In this document: positions 25,840 to 34,614 of the stretch, piece after piece
Position numbering within the stretch: position 1 is the first letter of the stretch
Layout of the letters: every line of letters starts with the position of its first letter
Assembly (NCBI GenBank): GCA_051744365.1
Contig: JBNJCX010000003.1
Location: 1 to 64,000 of the forward strand
Length of the DNA stretch: 64,000 bases
Reading direction: 5' to 3'
Origin: Gudongella sp051744365
Lineage (GTDB): Bacteria; Bacillota; Clostridia; Tissierellales; Tissierellaceae
The notes under the pieces: model-generated
Seen by the model: the letters and a program-made list of their open reading frames with translations, nothing else
What the model was told of the DNA's origin: nothing
Databases searched by the model: none
Made by a program: the position numbers and the translations under genes

Positions 25840-26069
25840 TGAAAACCCTCCTTCTAAAACTATAATTTAAATTGGTTTTCTGCCAAATTGCAAAAAACAT
25901 ACAACCGCCTTTAAACAAGGTGCCATATTCCTCAACTACCTTAAGCACTTGCCAATATCTCTTGCTATGGGAGATGAGGAATAGTTCCCCTTGTCGTGTG
26001 TGCCTATGTTATACCCCAGATATTTAGGGTAAAATAACCTTGAACAAATAATTAATATGAGGTGATAAT

Positions 26070-26630
26070 TTGAAATCTATTGAAATAATGGTTGAAGAGC
26101 ACAGGAACATCCGAAGAATGCTCAAGGTTCTCAGGGAAGTAGCCTACCGGATTATGACCGGAGGAAACTACCACCTGGATGACCTCCCGGAAATAATTGA
26201 TTTTGTAAGGAACTATGCCGACAAGCTTCATCACGGCAAGGAGGAGGACATCCTCTTTAAAGCCATGAACCAGCAGATTGAGAAGCTGGCTAAATCAGGC
26301 GCAATCACGGGAATGTATATTGAACATGACCAGGGCAGATTGTTTATCGCCAACCTGGAGACCGGATACAAGGCATTCAAAGAAGGTGATGACAGGGCCA
26401 GACTCGACATCATCGGCAATGCCATCGCCTACACCGACCTTCTTGACAGACATATTGAAAGGGAGAATACTGCATTGTACAAATTTGCAGAAAACATGCT
26501 TCCTGATGAGATAAAGTCCAAAGTCGATTCTGACTGTGACATTGTGGAGGATGAAGCCACAAGTTCAGGAACCAAGGCAAGATATATCAACCTTCTCCAG
26601 CTTATGGAAGACAAATACAAGCCCAAATAA
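26070..26630 (+). CDS. Hemerythrin-like domain protein
   Basis: This 186-residue cytosolic four-helix bundle has the carboxylate/histidine pattern of hemerythrin-like (HHE) domains: EEHRNIRRMLKVL at the N-terminus, KLHHGKEEDILFKAM near residue 55, YIEHDQGRLFI near 85 and DRHIERENTALYKFAE near 130. Such domains bind O2 or NO at a diiron centre or serve as iron stores. The start is TTG at 26070, with GAGGTG seven bases upstream. It is transcribed away from the flavodiiron gene and towards the Crp/Fnr gene, with which it shares a terminator. Confidence 0.9.
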   Translation: MKSIEIMVEEHRNIRRMLKVLREVAYRIMTGGNYHLDDLPEIIDFVRNYADKLHHGKEEDILFKAMNQQIEKLAKSGAITGMYIEHDQGRLFIANLETGYKAFKEGDDRARLDIIGNAIAYTDLLDRHIERENTALYKFAENMLPDEIKSKVDSDCDIVEDEATSSGTKARYINLLQLMEDKYKPK

Positions 26631-26650
26631 AGCCCAGATTGGGCTTTATT
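26626..26650. terminator. Bidirectional terminator between the hemerythrin and Crp/Fnr genes
   Basis: AATAAAGCCCA (26626-26636) pairs with TGGGCTTTATT (26640-26650), overlapping the ends of both genes. Confidence 0.9.
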
Positions 26651-27323
26651 CTATTTCTGCGAGTTTTTCCTTGTCCAGAACGTGGATTATTCGTTGCCCC
26701 TGCAGCTTTATCAGACCCATCTCCTGTAGCTGCCCCAACTTTCTGCTCAGGGACTCCTGACTCATCCCAAGGTGGGATGCCCAGTTTCCCTTTGTCATCT
26801 GGAGCTTTACAATGCCCTTGTCCTCAAGGCTCAGTATGCTCTTTGCAATCCTTCTCTCCACTGAAGAAAGGCTTATGTCTTCAACAAGGGTCTCTGCCTT
26901 CTCCAGCCTCTGACTCAACTCCTCCAGTATTTTCATGGCAATGGAAGGATATGTCGACATCAGCCCCTTAAGATCCTGACCATCAATTCTGCACATGATG
27001 GTGTTTTCCATGGCAAATGCATTGTCCTTTGTCAACTCTTTTGAAAAAAGAGTCAGCTCGCCCATAAACTCTCCCGGCCCCAGAACCCTCAGTATCTGCT
27101 CTTTGCCTGATTCACTGATTCTTGTTATCTTGACCTTGCCCTTGTGAATCACATAAAGGCTGTCATGTCTGTCCCCGGCAGTATATATGGCCTCTCCCTT
27201 TTCCACGTGCTTCTCAAGTGTGATCATGGCAATCTCGAACATCTCTTCCTTTGTAAGATTGCTGAAAATCGGCACAAGCTCTATGCAATTCTGACCTTCT
27301 CTTTCCTGACAGTTGCATTTCAT
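26646..27323 (-). CDS. Crp/Fnr-family transcriptional regulator
   Basis: This 225-residue regulator has a cyclic-nucleotide-binding-like sensor domain (EAIYTAGDRHDSLYVIHKGKVKI, LGPGEFMGELTLF), a long dimer helix, and a C-terminal winged helix-turn-helix (TKGNWASHLGMSQESLSRKLGQLQEMGLI). Its N-terminus has three Cys within 13 residues (MKCNCQEREGQNC), a possible Fe-S or metal site as in FNR-type oxygen/NO sensors. The start overlaps the P-type ATPase stop by four bases (ATGA), so it is the last gene of the metal operon. A perfect FNR-type palindrome before that operon (29498-29513) suggests it activates its own transcription. Confidence 0.92.
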   Translation of the reverse strand: MKCNCQEREGQNCIELVPIFSNLTKEEMFEIAMITLEKHVEKGEAIYTAGDRHDSLYVIHKGKVKITRISESGKEQILRVLGPGEFMGELTLFSKELTKDNAFAMENTIMCRIDGQDLKGLMSTYPSIAMKILEELSQRLEKAETLVEDISLSSVERRIAKSILSLEDKGIVKLQMTKGNWASHLGMSQESLSRKLGQLQEMGLIKLQGQRIIHVLDKEKLAEIE

Positions 27324-29206
27324 TTTAATTCTCCTGTCTGTAGAACCTTCTTCTTTGTTCTTCCCTTATCTCCATAGCCCAGCAATCTAACAGCATTTAT
27401 TATTACCAGCAGTACGCTTATTTCATGAACCAGCATACCGAAGGATAGGTTAACCGTCTTTACAAGAACACCTAGAAGAAGCAAAGCCGCTACTCCGATT
27501 GCAAAATATATATTCTGCTTCATATTTGCCACAGTAGCTCTACTAAGACCTATTGTGTGAGACAGTTTCTTTATTTCCTCAGACATTAGAATCACATCTG
27601 CCGTCTCCATGGCCACATCCTTGCCGGCTCCTCCTATGGCTATTCCCAGATCTGCTGAAGCCAGAGCCGGTGCATCATTCACACCGTCACCGACCATTCC
27701 CGTCGCTCCGTATTTCCCCTGAAGCTCCATCAGAATCCTTACCTTATCCTCCGGCAAAAGCTCTGCATAATACTCATCAATTCCCAGTTCCTCGGCTATT
27801 GCCTTTGCTGCTCTCTCATTGTCGCCTGTCAACATGACTACCCTCTTGATACCGAGAGATTTTATGTTTTGGATAAGTTTTTTTGCATCTTCCCTTACTA
27901 CATCCGCTATAGCAATGATACCCAATACGTCCTTGTCCAACCCAACAAGAATGGCTGTCTGTCCTTTGTTTTCCTCATTTTGCAGAGTTTCCTCAATATG
28001 ATCCAATTTGTAACCATTTTCTATAAACAGCTTCCTGTTTCCGAGAAGGTAATCCTTACCCTCTATTTTTGCCTTTATTCCATGTCCTGTAATAATTTCA
28101 GCATCATCTACTGTTCCATTGTAAGCACCCAGGTTCGACTTTGCATGGTTTATAATAGCCCTTCCGAGCGGGTGCTCTGAATAGCTTTCTCCAATGGCTG
28201 CAATTTTCAGAAGCTCATCCTCGTCAATGCCAAATGCTATTACCTCAGTTACGACAGGCTTGCCGATTGTCAGGGTTCCTGTCTTGTCAAATGCAAGAAC
28301 CTTTACACTCCCAAGCTTCTCCATTATTTCTCCGCCCTTTACAAGTACTCCGTGCTTGGCACCGTTTCCAATGCCTGCAACAATTGATACTGGTGTTGAA
28401 ATTACTAGTGCTCCCGGACAGGCTATAACAAGAAGTGTAAGAGAGAGAACAAGGTCTCTTGTGAAGAGGTACAACACTGCTGACAACGCTATTATTCCTG
28501 GAGTGTAGTATCTTGAAAACTTTTCGAGGAACTTTTGAGTCTTTGCCTTCTTGTCCTGTGCCTCCTCTACCATTTCAAGAATCCTTGCAAAGGTGGTGTC
28601 ATCTCCCACCTTGTCTGCTCTTACTTTAAGGTATCCAGATTCCAATATTGTACCTGAGAAAACCTCATCCTCAAGAGCCTTTGGTATCGGAAGTGATTCA
28701 CCGGTAATCGCGGCCTGGTTTAAATAGGCATTGCCCTCAAGTACAGTTCCATCTACTGATATCTTCTCTCCAGGTTTTACAATCACAGTCTCGCCTTGAA
28801 TGACATCCTCGGGATCCACCAAAACTTCCTTTCCGTCCCTGATGACTCTTGCGGTATCAGGTGCAAGGTCAAGAAGTGCCTTGATGGATGACCTTGTTTT
28901 TTCAATGGTCCTTGACTCCAGGTAGTCACCTAGCATAAACAGGAATGTGACTGCTGCTGCTTCCCAGTACTCTCCTATAAACAGGGCTCCCGTCACAGCA
29001 ATTGTGACAAGTGCATCTATCCCAACTATCCTGTACTTCAATGCTTCAAAAGCGTTTCTGAATATTGGAAGACCTGCCACAAGAGTTGTTGCAAGCATAA
29101 ATCCTATTGTTATGGGTGCATAGCCTGATGTCTCCTTGAGAATGAATGATATCACCACAAGAACAGTTGCCAGTATAACCCTGTATTTTTTACTTACCTC
29201 TGGCAT
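27320..29206 (-). CDS. Heavy-metal-translocating P1B-type ATPase with variant CPG motif
   Basis: This 628-residue membrane ATPase exports a transition metal. Canonical parts are the actuator loop AITGESLP (near residue 170), phosphorylation site FDKTGTLT (near 310), the SEHPLG motif, TGDN and MVGDGVNDAPAL (near 525). The metal-site helix reads IACPGALVIS, so the usual CPC or SPC is CPG. The last helices carry HEISVLLVIINAVRLL. This combination leaves the metal specificity open. There is no N-terminal metal-binding domain; instead a separate CxxC protein is encoded 18 bases upstream. The Crp/Fnr gene overlaps its 3' end. Zinc, cadmium, iron or cobalt are possible. Confidence 0.93.
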   Translation of the reverse strand: MPEVSKKYRVILATVLVVISFILKETSGYAPITIGFMLATTLVAGLPIFRNAFEALKYRIVGIDALVTIAVTGALFIGEYWEAAAVTFLFMLGDYLESRTIEKTRSSIKALLDLAPDTARVIRDGKEVLVDPEDVIQGETVIVKPGEKISVDGTVLEGNAYLNQAAITGESLPIPKALEDEVFSGTILESGYLKVRADKVGDDTTFARILEMVEEAQDKKAKTQKFLEKFSRYYTPGIIALSAVLYLFTRDLVLSLTLLVIACPGALVISTPVSIVAGIGNGAKHGVLVKGGEIMEKLGSVKVLAFDKTGTLTIGKPVVTEVIAFGIDEDELLKIAAIGESYSEHPLGRAIINHAKSNLGAYNGTVDDAEIITGHGIKAKIEGKDYLLGNRKLFIENGYKLDHIEETLQNEENKGQTAILVGLDKDVLGIIAIADVVREDAKKLIQNIKSLGIKRVVMLTGDNERAAKAIAEELGIDEYYAELLPEDKVRILMELQGKYGATGMVGDGVNDAPALASADLGIAIGGAGKDVAMETADVILMSEEIKKLSHTIGLSRATVANMKQNIYFAIGVAALLLLGVLVKTVNLSFGMLVHEISVLLVIINAVRLLGYGDKGRTKKKVLQTGELK

Positions 29207-29224
29207 AATCTTCCCCTCCTGTTT

Positions 29225-29437
29225 TTACTTCTCCTTCAATACCTCAAAGCCCAGCTTGGCTATGTTGTTCTTTATAGTCTCTGAATCAACTACATTTTCA
29301 TCGTACTCCAGCTTGATTTTTGATGAATTGAAGAGTACCTCATATTCCTTTACGCCCTCTGTCTTCTTGAGCATCCCTTCAAGCTTCATTGTGCATGATG
29401 GACATGTCAGCGTGTCCAGCTGGTAAGTTTTTTTCAT
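29225..29437 (-). CDS. Heavy-metal-associated (HMA) domain protein, metallochaperone
   Basis: This 70-residue protein consists of a single ferredoxin-like HMA domain, with the metal-binding motif LTCPSCTMKLE near residue 12 and the usual end IAKLGFEVLKEK. In other systems this domain is fused to the N-terminus of the ATPase. Here it is free, so it probably hands the metal to the ATPase encoded immediately downstream. It is the first gene of the HMA-ATPase-Crp operon, with AGGAGG before the ATG. Confidence 0.9.
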   Translation of the reverse strand: MKKTYQLDTLTCPSCTMKLEGMLKKTEGVKEYEVLFNSSKIKLEYDENVVDSETIKNNIAKLGFEVLKEK

Positions 29438-29470
29438 TATAACTCCTCCTTTATTTCTCTTATTGGTTTA

Positions 29471-29513
29471 ATTATAGGCTAGTCCACTCCATAAATCTTT
29501 GACCTAGGTCAAA
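29471..29513 (-). promoter_or_regulatory. FNR-type palindrome and promoter of the metal ATPase operon
   Basis: TTTGACCTAGGTCAAA (29498-29513) is a perfect 16-base palindrome of the TTGA-N6-TCAA class. The -10 is TATAAT (29476-29471 on -), and the -35 is poor. With a start near 29464 the palindrome is centred about -41.5, the position of class II FNR/CRP activators. Confidence 0.7.
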
Positions 29514-29519
29514 ATTTGT

Positions 29520-29575
29520 TAAAAAAATATGACCACAGATTATCCTTGAGGATATTCTGTGGTCATATGGAAGCA
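29520..29575 (-). terminator. Terminator of the threonine aldolase-like gene
   Basis: ATATGACCACAG and CTGTGGTCATAT form the base of a long stem (inner TATCC/GGATA). Seven T follow on the minus strand. Confidence 0.9.
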
Positions 29576-29587
29576 TATTTTTGTTTT

Positions 29588-30613
29588 CTATTTGTTGTTG
29601 TAGTTGATTATATAATCTACGAACTCGTCCACATCTTCCTTTGTGGTGTCAAAGGAGGTCACAAATCTCACAAGACCTTCAGCTGGATCAGTAACATAAA
29701 ACTTGAAGTGATTCAAAAGGTGTTCTATCAGCCCCTTGTCCATGTATGCAAACACCATGTTTGTGCTTACGGGAGCGAATAGTTCAACACCATTTTGTGC
29801 TGAAATGCTGTCTGCCAGATACTGTCCCATCTGGTTTGCATTTCTTGCATTTTGAAGCCAAAGGTCATCCTCCAGGTATGCAATATACTGGGCGCTCATA
29901 TATCTCATTTTTGATACCAGCTGCATCCCCTGCTTTCTGTGAAACAAGAAGCTTCTTGTAAATTCATCCCTCATGGAGACAATCGCCTCTCCCATCATCA
30001 TGCCGTTTTTGGTTCCTCCAAAGCTAAAAAGATCTACCCCTGTATCAGTTATCATTTCCTCGAAGGTTGTACCAATGGCCGCAACTGCGTTTGCAATTCT
30101 TGCTCCGTCCACGTGGAGCATCATATGGTTGTTATGGGCGAAATCAGCCAATGCTTTTATTTCCCCCACTGAATAAAGCGTACCCATCTCCGTTGATTGA
30201 GATATTGATATTACTTTTGGTTGAACAGAATGCTCGTCTCCCACTACCTCCAGCAGAGGTTCGATATCATCTGGTGAAATCTTTCCCTCCTTGTTAGGGA
30301 TATATATAATCTTGTTGCCTGCAAATTTTTCCATTGCTCCACATTCGTCTACATTTATATGGGCAGAATCAGCTGCCACAATTCCTTCATATGGTCTTAT
30401 AAGTCCTGAAAGTCCGATTACATTTGCAGCAGTTCCCGTTGTCACAAAGAAAACACCTGCTTTACAGCCAAGAAGCTCCTGGATTTTTTCCTCTGCCCTC
30501 CTGGATATATCATCCTCTCCATATGCGTGGGCGTATCCCTGGTTTGCCTTTATTATTGCATCCATTATTTTTGGATGAACCCCAGAGGTGTTGTCGCTCT
30601 TAAACATTTTCAT
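29588..30613 (-). CDS. Low-specificity L-threonine aldolase-like PLP enzyme (beta-eliminating lyase family)
   Basis: This 341-residue fold-type I PLP enzyme cleaves threonine or allo-threonine to glycine and acetaldehyde in characterised relatives. Motifs are FKSDNTSGVHPKIMDAI at the N-terminus, FFVTTGTAANVIGL near residue 57, LHVDGARIANAV near 168 and the PLP lysine in DLFSFGGTKNGMMMGEA near 205. The initial DNTSG (instead of SDTVTXPT of classical LtaE) is shared with clostridial members annotated as aminotransferase class V/threonine aldolase, so substrate is uncertain. It is a single gene with its own terminator. Confidence 0.85.
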   Translation of the reverse strand: MKMFKSDNTSGVHPKIMDAIIKANQGYAHAYGEDDISRRAEEKIQELLGCKAGVFFVTTGTAANVIGLSGLIRPYEGIVAADSAHINVDECGAMEKFAGNKIIYIPNKEGKISPDDIEPLLEVVGDEHSVQPKVISISQSTEMGTLYSVGEIKALADFAHNNHMMLHVDGARIANAVAAIGTTFEEMITDTGVDLFSFGGTKNGMMMGEAIVSMRDEFTRSFLFHRKQGMQLVSKMRYMSAQYIAYLEDDLWLQNARNANQMGQYLADSISAQNGVELFAPVSTNMVFAYMDKGLIEHLLNHFKFYVTDPAEGLVRFVTSFDTTKEDVDEFVDYIINYNNK

Positions 30614-30775
30614 CGATATTCCTCCAATCCCTTTTTTATCATTATATCAAGATTTTCCTACATATGCCACCTATCAGGGAGCATCTCATTTTTATCTGTT
30701 TTAAAATAAGTGGACAAGCTCCCTGTTTTACTTTTGCATAGTATAGTATACTTTAAAATAGGCGAGGTGAAAAAA

Positions 30776-31399
30776 ATGGTCTATTATATGGCAATAATCG
30801 TCATAGGATACTTGTTTGGGTGTCTACAATCTGCATATATTTTTGGCAAGGTAGTAAAAAACGTTGATATCAGAACTCTGGGGCAAAAAAATTCGGGGGC
30901 TACCAATGCTGCGCAGTCACTTGGCATGTCAGCAGGGGTTGCTGTTGCAATCCTTGATATATTAAAAGCTATTGCAGCTGCAGCAATAGTCAGATTTTTG
31001 TTTCCTCAAATTCTGGAGACTGATGGGATGCTTCCGGTATATGTAAGTGGGGCAGCCGTTGTCCTGGGACACAACTATCCCTTCTTTATGGGATTTAGGG
31101 GTGGCAAGGGTACAGCCTCAACAGTTGGCATTCTTTTTTCAATCGATATATTCCTTGGTATCCTTGGCGTGCTTGTGGTCCTCGTTCTGACAATTATAAC
31201 CGACTATATCGTTATTGGAACTGTGGGACTATTGATATTTTTTGTTTTAGCTACAGCCGTTTATGGGTTTGGAATTCCCTGTCTCCTTATTGCTATAGCC
31301 CTTTCTTTGCTGAGCATCTACAAGCATCTTCCAAATTTCAGGAGAATCCGCCAAAAGGAAGAGAAAGGTCTAAGAGCTACAATAAAAAAACAACCCTAA
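30776..31399 (+). CDS. plsY: Glycerol-3-phosphate acyltransferase PlsY
   Basis: PlsY (207 residues) is an integral membrane enzyme that acylates glycerol-3-phosphate from acyl-phosphate, the first step of phospholipid synthesis. Several transmembrane helices alternate with the three catalytic motifs: IGYLFGCLQSAYIFGK, LGQKNSGATNAAQSLG (near residue 38) and GHNYPFFMGFRGGKGTAS (near 103). ATG at 30776 is chosen for GAGGTGAAAA just upstream; the open frame begins at 30710. It is alone on the plus strand, with a terminator shared with the convergent helicase gene. The acyl-phosphate partner PlsX is not in the window. Confidence 0.93.
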   Translation: MVYYMAIIVIGYLFGCLQSAYIFGKVVKNVDIRTLGQKNSGATNAAQSLGMSAGVAVAILDILKAIAAAAIVRFLFPQILETDGMLPVYVSGAAVVLGHNYPFFMGFRGGKGTASTVGILFSIDIFLGILGVLVVLVLTIITDYIVIGTVGLLIFFVLATAVYGFGIPCLLIAIALSLLSIYKHLPNFRRIRQKEEKGLRATIKKQP

Positions 31400-31430
31400 G
31401 ATATTAAAGATCCTAGGGTTGTAACTTTTA
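31390..31430. terminator. Convergent terminator between plsY and the helicase gene
   Basis: ACAACCCTA (31390-31398) pairs with TAGGGTTGT (31414-31422). T-rich runs follow on both strands. Confidence 0.8.
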
Positions 31431-31436
31431 ATTTTA

Positions 31437-33047
31437 TTATTTTTTCTTCTTTTTCTTTTCGCTGGCTCTTTCAATCTTTATCTTCTGACCCTTGATCTTT
31501 TTACCATTAAGGCCATTCATAACTACATCTGTATAATCTCCTTCAATTTCCATAAAGGTGAACTTGTCGTAGACATCAATGTTTCCGATAAGTTTCTTGC
31601 TCAGTCCGGTTTCCTGGAATATTGCAGAAAGTAAATGTCTTGGACTTATTCCCTGCTCTTTTCCTACATTTACATGAACTCTTGTTGTATTACCTGAAGT
31701 CTTTTGTTTTTTGTCCTTATCCACCATATCAAGTTCCTGATGTTTCTCAATCATCTTGTTTTCTTCAAGATACATCTTTAATAGTGCGCTGGCAATATCA
31801 AAGGAGTTGTACTCTTCCTGAAGAAGGGTGTCTATCATTGATGAATGAGCATTAAGCTCGTCTGACTCAATTCCCTCTCTTATTTTAGCAAGAACAGTAT
31901 CTGTATGCTGCTCCTTGATGTCCTTCAAGGTTGGGAGGTCTCTTCTCTCAATTTTTGTTTTGGTATACTTTTGAATGTCCTTGAGCTTGTAGATTTCTCT
32001 TCCTGAAACAAAGCTGAGTGCTGCTCCATCTCTACCTGCCCTTGCAGTTCTGCCAATCCTGTGTACATAATATTCTTCGTCCTGTGGTATGTCGTAGTTA
32101 ATTACCATATCAACATCATCAACGTCCAGTCCTCTGGCGGCAACATCCGTGGCAACAAGAATGTCGATGGCTCCTTTTCTGAACTTGCCCATGACATTAT
32201 CCCTTTGATTCTGTTTAAGGTCGCCATGAAGTGCATCCACCGAGTAGCCTCTTGCCTGCAGTTCTCCTGTCAGCTCATCTACTTTCCTCTTTGTGTTGCA
32301 GAATACCAATAAAAGTTTTGGATTGTGTATATCAACTAGTCTGCTTAGAATTTCCGTCTTCATATGCTGCTTAAGTTCAAAATATGCCTGCTCCACGCTT
32401 GGAACAGTCATTTCCTTGTGAACCACTTTGATAAACTCGGGGTCCCTTTGATATCTTTCTGCAAATCTCCTTATTTCTGGTGGCATTGTAGCAGAAAAGA
32501 AAATAGTCTGCCTATCTTCGTGCAGCTTGTTCATTACCAGCTCGATATCATCTCTGAATCCCATGTCAAACATTTCATCAGCTTCATCAAGTATCATCAT
32601 ACTTACGTTACCCAACTTCAATGTCCTTCTGTTTATGTGGTCAATAACCCTTCCAGGTGTCCCTACCACTATCTGTACGCCCTTTTTCAAAGCTTTTATC
32701 TGTCTGTCAATAGGTTGTCCGCCGTATATGGGAAGTATGCTGATCCCTCTCTTGAACTTACCTAGCTTGATTATTTCCTGGGACACCTGTATTGAAAGCT
32801 CCCTGGTGGGACATAGTATCAGTGCCTGCACTGAATTGTCGCTTGCATTGACCTTCTCCAATATGGGAATGCCAAAGGCGGCTGTCTTTCCTGTTCCGGT
32901 CTGTGCCTGTCCGATTATGTCCTTGCCATCCATTAATATTGGGATGGACTGTGACTGTATCGGGGACGCTTCCTCGAAACCCATGGTTTTTACAGCCCTC
33001 TTGATTTCCTCTGACAATTGCATTTCTTCAAATCTTAGTTTTTCCAT
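31437..33047 (-). CDS. DEAD-box ATP-dependent RNA helicase (CshA/DeaD-like)
   Basis: This 536-residue RNA helicase has all core motifs: the Q motif (FEEASPIQSQSIPILMDG), AQTGTGKTAAFGIP near residue 52, PTRELSIQV, GTPGRVIDH, DEAD near 155, SAT, ATDVAARGLDV and HRIGRTARAGRDGAA near 335. After the two RecA-like lobes comes a dimerisation-like region and a C-terminal DbpA-type RNA-binding domain (VNVGKEQGISPRHLLSAIFQETGLSKKLIGNIDVYDKFTFMEI) ending in a Lys-rich tail. It probably remodels ribosomal RNA or mRNA, especially in the cold. It is transcribed alone. Confidence 0.95.
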   Translation of the reverse strand: MEKLRFEEMQLSEEIKRAVKTMGFEEASPIQSQSIPILMDGKDIIGQAQTGTGKTAAFGIPILEKVNASDNSVQALILCPTRELSIQVSQEIIKLGKFKRGISILPIYGGQPIDRQIKALKKGVQIVVGTPGRVIDHINRRTLKLGNVSMMILDEADEMFDMGFRDDIELVMNKLHEDRQTIFFSATMPPEIRRFAERYQRDPEFIKVVHKEMTVPSVEQAYFELKQHMKTEILSRLVDIHNPKLLLVFCNTKRKVDELTGELQARGYSVDALHGDLKQNQRDNVMGKFRKGAIDILVATDVAARGLDVDDVDMVINYDIPQDEEYYVHRIGRTARAGRDGAALSFVSGREIYKLKDIQKYTKTKIERRDLPTLKDIKEQHTDTVLAKIREGIESDELNAHSSMIDTLLQEEYNSFDIASALLKMYLEENKMIEKHQELDMVDKDKKQKTSGNTTRVHVNVGKEQGISPRHLLSAIFQETGLSKKLIGNIDVYDKFTFMEIEGDYTDVVMNGLNGKKIKGQKIKIERASEKKKKKK

Positions 33048-33176
33048 TAAAATAAATTTCCTCCTTGTTGTTAACCTTAATAAGTATACATGGTATAGGA
33101 CAAAAAAGCAAATCTACTTTTTAAGTTCTTTTAATAATTAACCATACATTGTTGTATTACAACTTTCCCAATAGTC

Positions 33177-33449
33177 TTACTTTTGTTCCCAACTGGCTTC
33201 TGCCTCAGTTTCCATCTTTTCAAGCCGCGTATAGTAATCTGGAAATTCGTTTAGGTGTGCTAATGCTATTTTCGCTGTTAACAATGGATCATCATTGGTC
33301 ACATTCGTAAGAGAATCTATAGTCCCATGTTCAAGCTCCACATTCATTCCATTACAAAATTCTTTCACGTCAAATTTCTTCCAAGCAATTCCTAGTTTCT
33401 CACCATATTCGCGCGCTTCTTCCGTCGTAAATTTTTTTCTTGCCTGCAT
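33177..33449 (-). CDS. DUF5661 family protein
   Basis: This 90-residue soluble protein has the conserved pattern of the DUF5661 family: FTTEEAREYGEKLGI at the N-terminus, FCNGMNVELEHGT near residue 32, NVTNDDPLLTAKIALAHLNEFPDYYTRLEKME to near 80. The family has no proven function. The many conserved His, Glu and Asp could suggest a metal site, but that is only inference. GGAG lies before the ATG. Confidence 0.8.
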   Translation of the reverse strand: MQARKKFTTEEAREYGEKLGIAWKKFDVKEFCNGMNVELEHGTIDSLTNVTNDDPLLTAKIALAHLNEFPDYYTRLEKMETEAEASWEQK

Positions 33450-33502
33450 TAAACTTCATCTCCTTTCTACAATGATTCAGATATATAATTTGTACCTACA
33501 AT

Positions 33503-34414
33503 CTAAATAAGCCATTCTCCCATCAGTGAGCCAATAAGTGTCACAGCTGCCTGAGCAGTCTGGTTTTTATTATCCATTAGCGGATTTACCTCCACAAACT
33601 CGGCACTTACCATCTTTCCGGACTGTGCGACCATTTCAAGCCCAAGATTGCTCTCCCTGAATGTCAGCCCTCCAGGCACCCTGGTTCCGGTTCCCTGGAC
33701 ATATGCCGGATCAAGGCTGTCCACATCAAAGCTTACATGGAAGCCATCTGTTCCATCAGTGGCTATCTTGATTGCCTTCTCCATAACCTCAGCCATGCCC
33801 CACTTATCAATTTCATGCATGGTTAAGACTGTTATGCCTAGTTCCTTCAAAACCCTTCTCTCACCTAAATCCAAGTCACGGCATCCAACAAAGACAACAT
33901 TTCTTGGGTCTATCTTTTTTTCAGCTCCTCCTATTCCCGTCAACTTCTTATGACCAATGCCAAGGCTTACTGCCATGGGCATACCATGTATATTACCTGA
34001 AGGAGATGTCTCCCCAGTATTCATATCGCCGTGAGCATCAAACCAAATTACACCAAGGTTCTTTTTATGCTGTAAAACGCCTGCTATTGTTCCAATTGCT
34101 ATACTATGGTCTCCACCGAGTACCAGTGGGAAATTTCCGGTTTTCATCTCCTGATCCACCATTTTACAAAGCTCCACATTTACCCTGGCAACCTCTTCCA
34201 GGTTTTTGAGGTTTGTTCCAGGAGTGATGGAAACAGCCTTTCTGTCTGCAACGATATCACCCTTGTCATCTACCTCGTATCCAATTTTTTCAAGTCTCTC
34301 AACAACTCCTGCATACCTCATGGCCGCAGGGCCAAGACTTCCCCCATCCGTTCCGGCTGCAAGATCCATTGCCACACCTATAAGTGACAGCTTGCCATTG
34401 ATTGATGGTTTCAT
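33503..34414 (-). CDS. rocF: Arginase (arginine to ornithine and urea)
   Basis: This 303-residue ureohydrolase has the full dimanganese site: GGDHSIAIG near residue 98, WFDAHGDMNTGETSPSGNIHGM near 123 and SFDVDSLDPAYVQGTGTRVPGGL near 228. The SPSGNIHG and arginine-binding segments favour arginase over agmatinase. It would make ornithine and urea from arginine; ornithine could feed polyamine synthesis (speD-speE are in the window) or amino acid fermentation. It stands alone with AGGAGG before the ATG. The neighbouring DUF5661 gene may follow on the same transcript. Confidence 0.92.
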   Translation of the reverse strand: MKPSINGKLSLIGVAMDLAAGTDGGSLGPAAMRYAGVVERLEKIGYEVDDKGDIVADRKAVSITPGTNLKNLEEVARVNVELCKMVDQEMKTGNFPLVLGGDHSIAIGTIAGVLQHKKNLGVIWFDAHGDMNTGETSPSGNIHGMPMAVSLGIGHKKLTGIGGAEKKIDPRNVVFVGCRDLDLGERRVLKELGITVLTMHEIDKWGMAEVMEKAIKIATDGTDGFHVSFDVDSLDPAYVQGTGTRVPGGLTFRESNLGLEMVAQSGKMVSAEFVEVNPLMDNKNQTAQAAVTLIGSLMGEWLI

Positions 34415-34577
34415 ATTAAACCTCCTTGTAATTTAGTTGTTTAACAGTGAATCAAATTCCATTTGAATTGTCAACAATACTATACCCTCGACAGCCTTTC
34501 TGTAAACCCGAGAGGTTTCTTCTGCCAAGACTATTGAATATTTTTATAAAAATACGAATTTTTTATAAAAATCATGT

Positions 34578-34612
34578 TATAATCATCTGAGTATTGATCT
34601 GAAAGGAGTATG
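34578..34612 (+). promoter_or_regulatory. Probable -10 and ribosome binding site of the ABC-F gene
   Basis: TATAAT (34578-34583) lies in an AT-rich region with repeated TTTTTATAAAAAT, and AAAGGAG precedes the ATG at 34615. No good -35 is seen. Confidence 0.45.
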
Positions 34613-34614
34613 TA

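Noticed and set aside
25840..26069. FNR-type operator between the flavodiiron and hemerythrin genes
   Set aside because: No TTGA-N6-TCAA palindrome is present there; only imperfect partial matches were seen.
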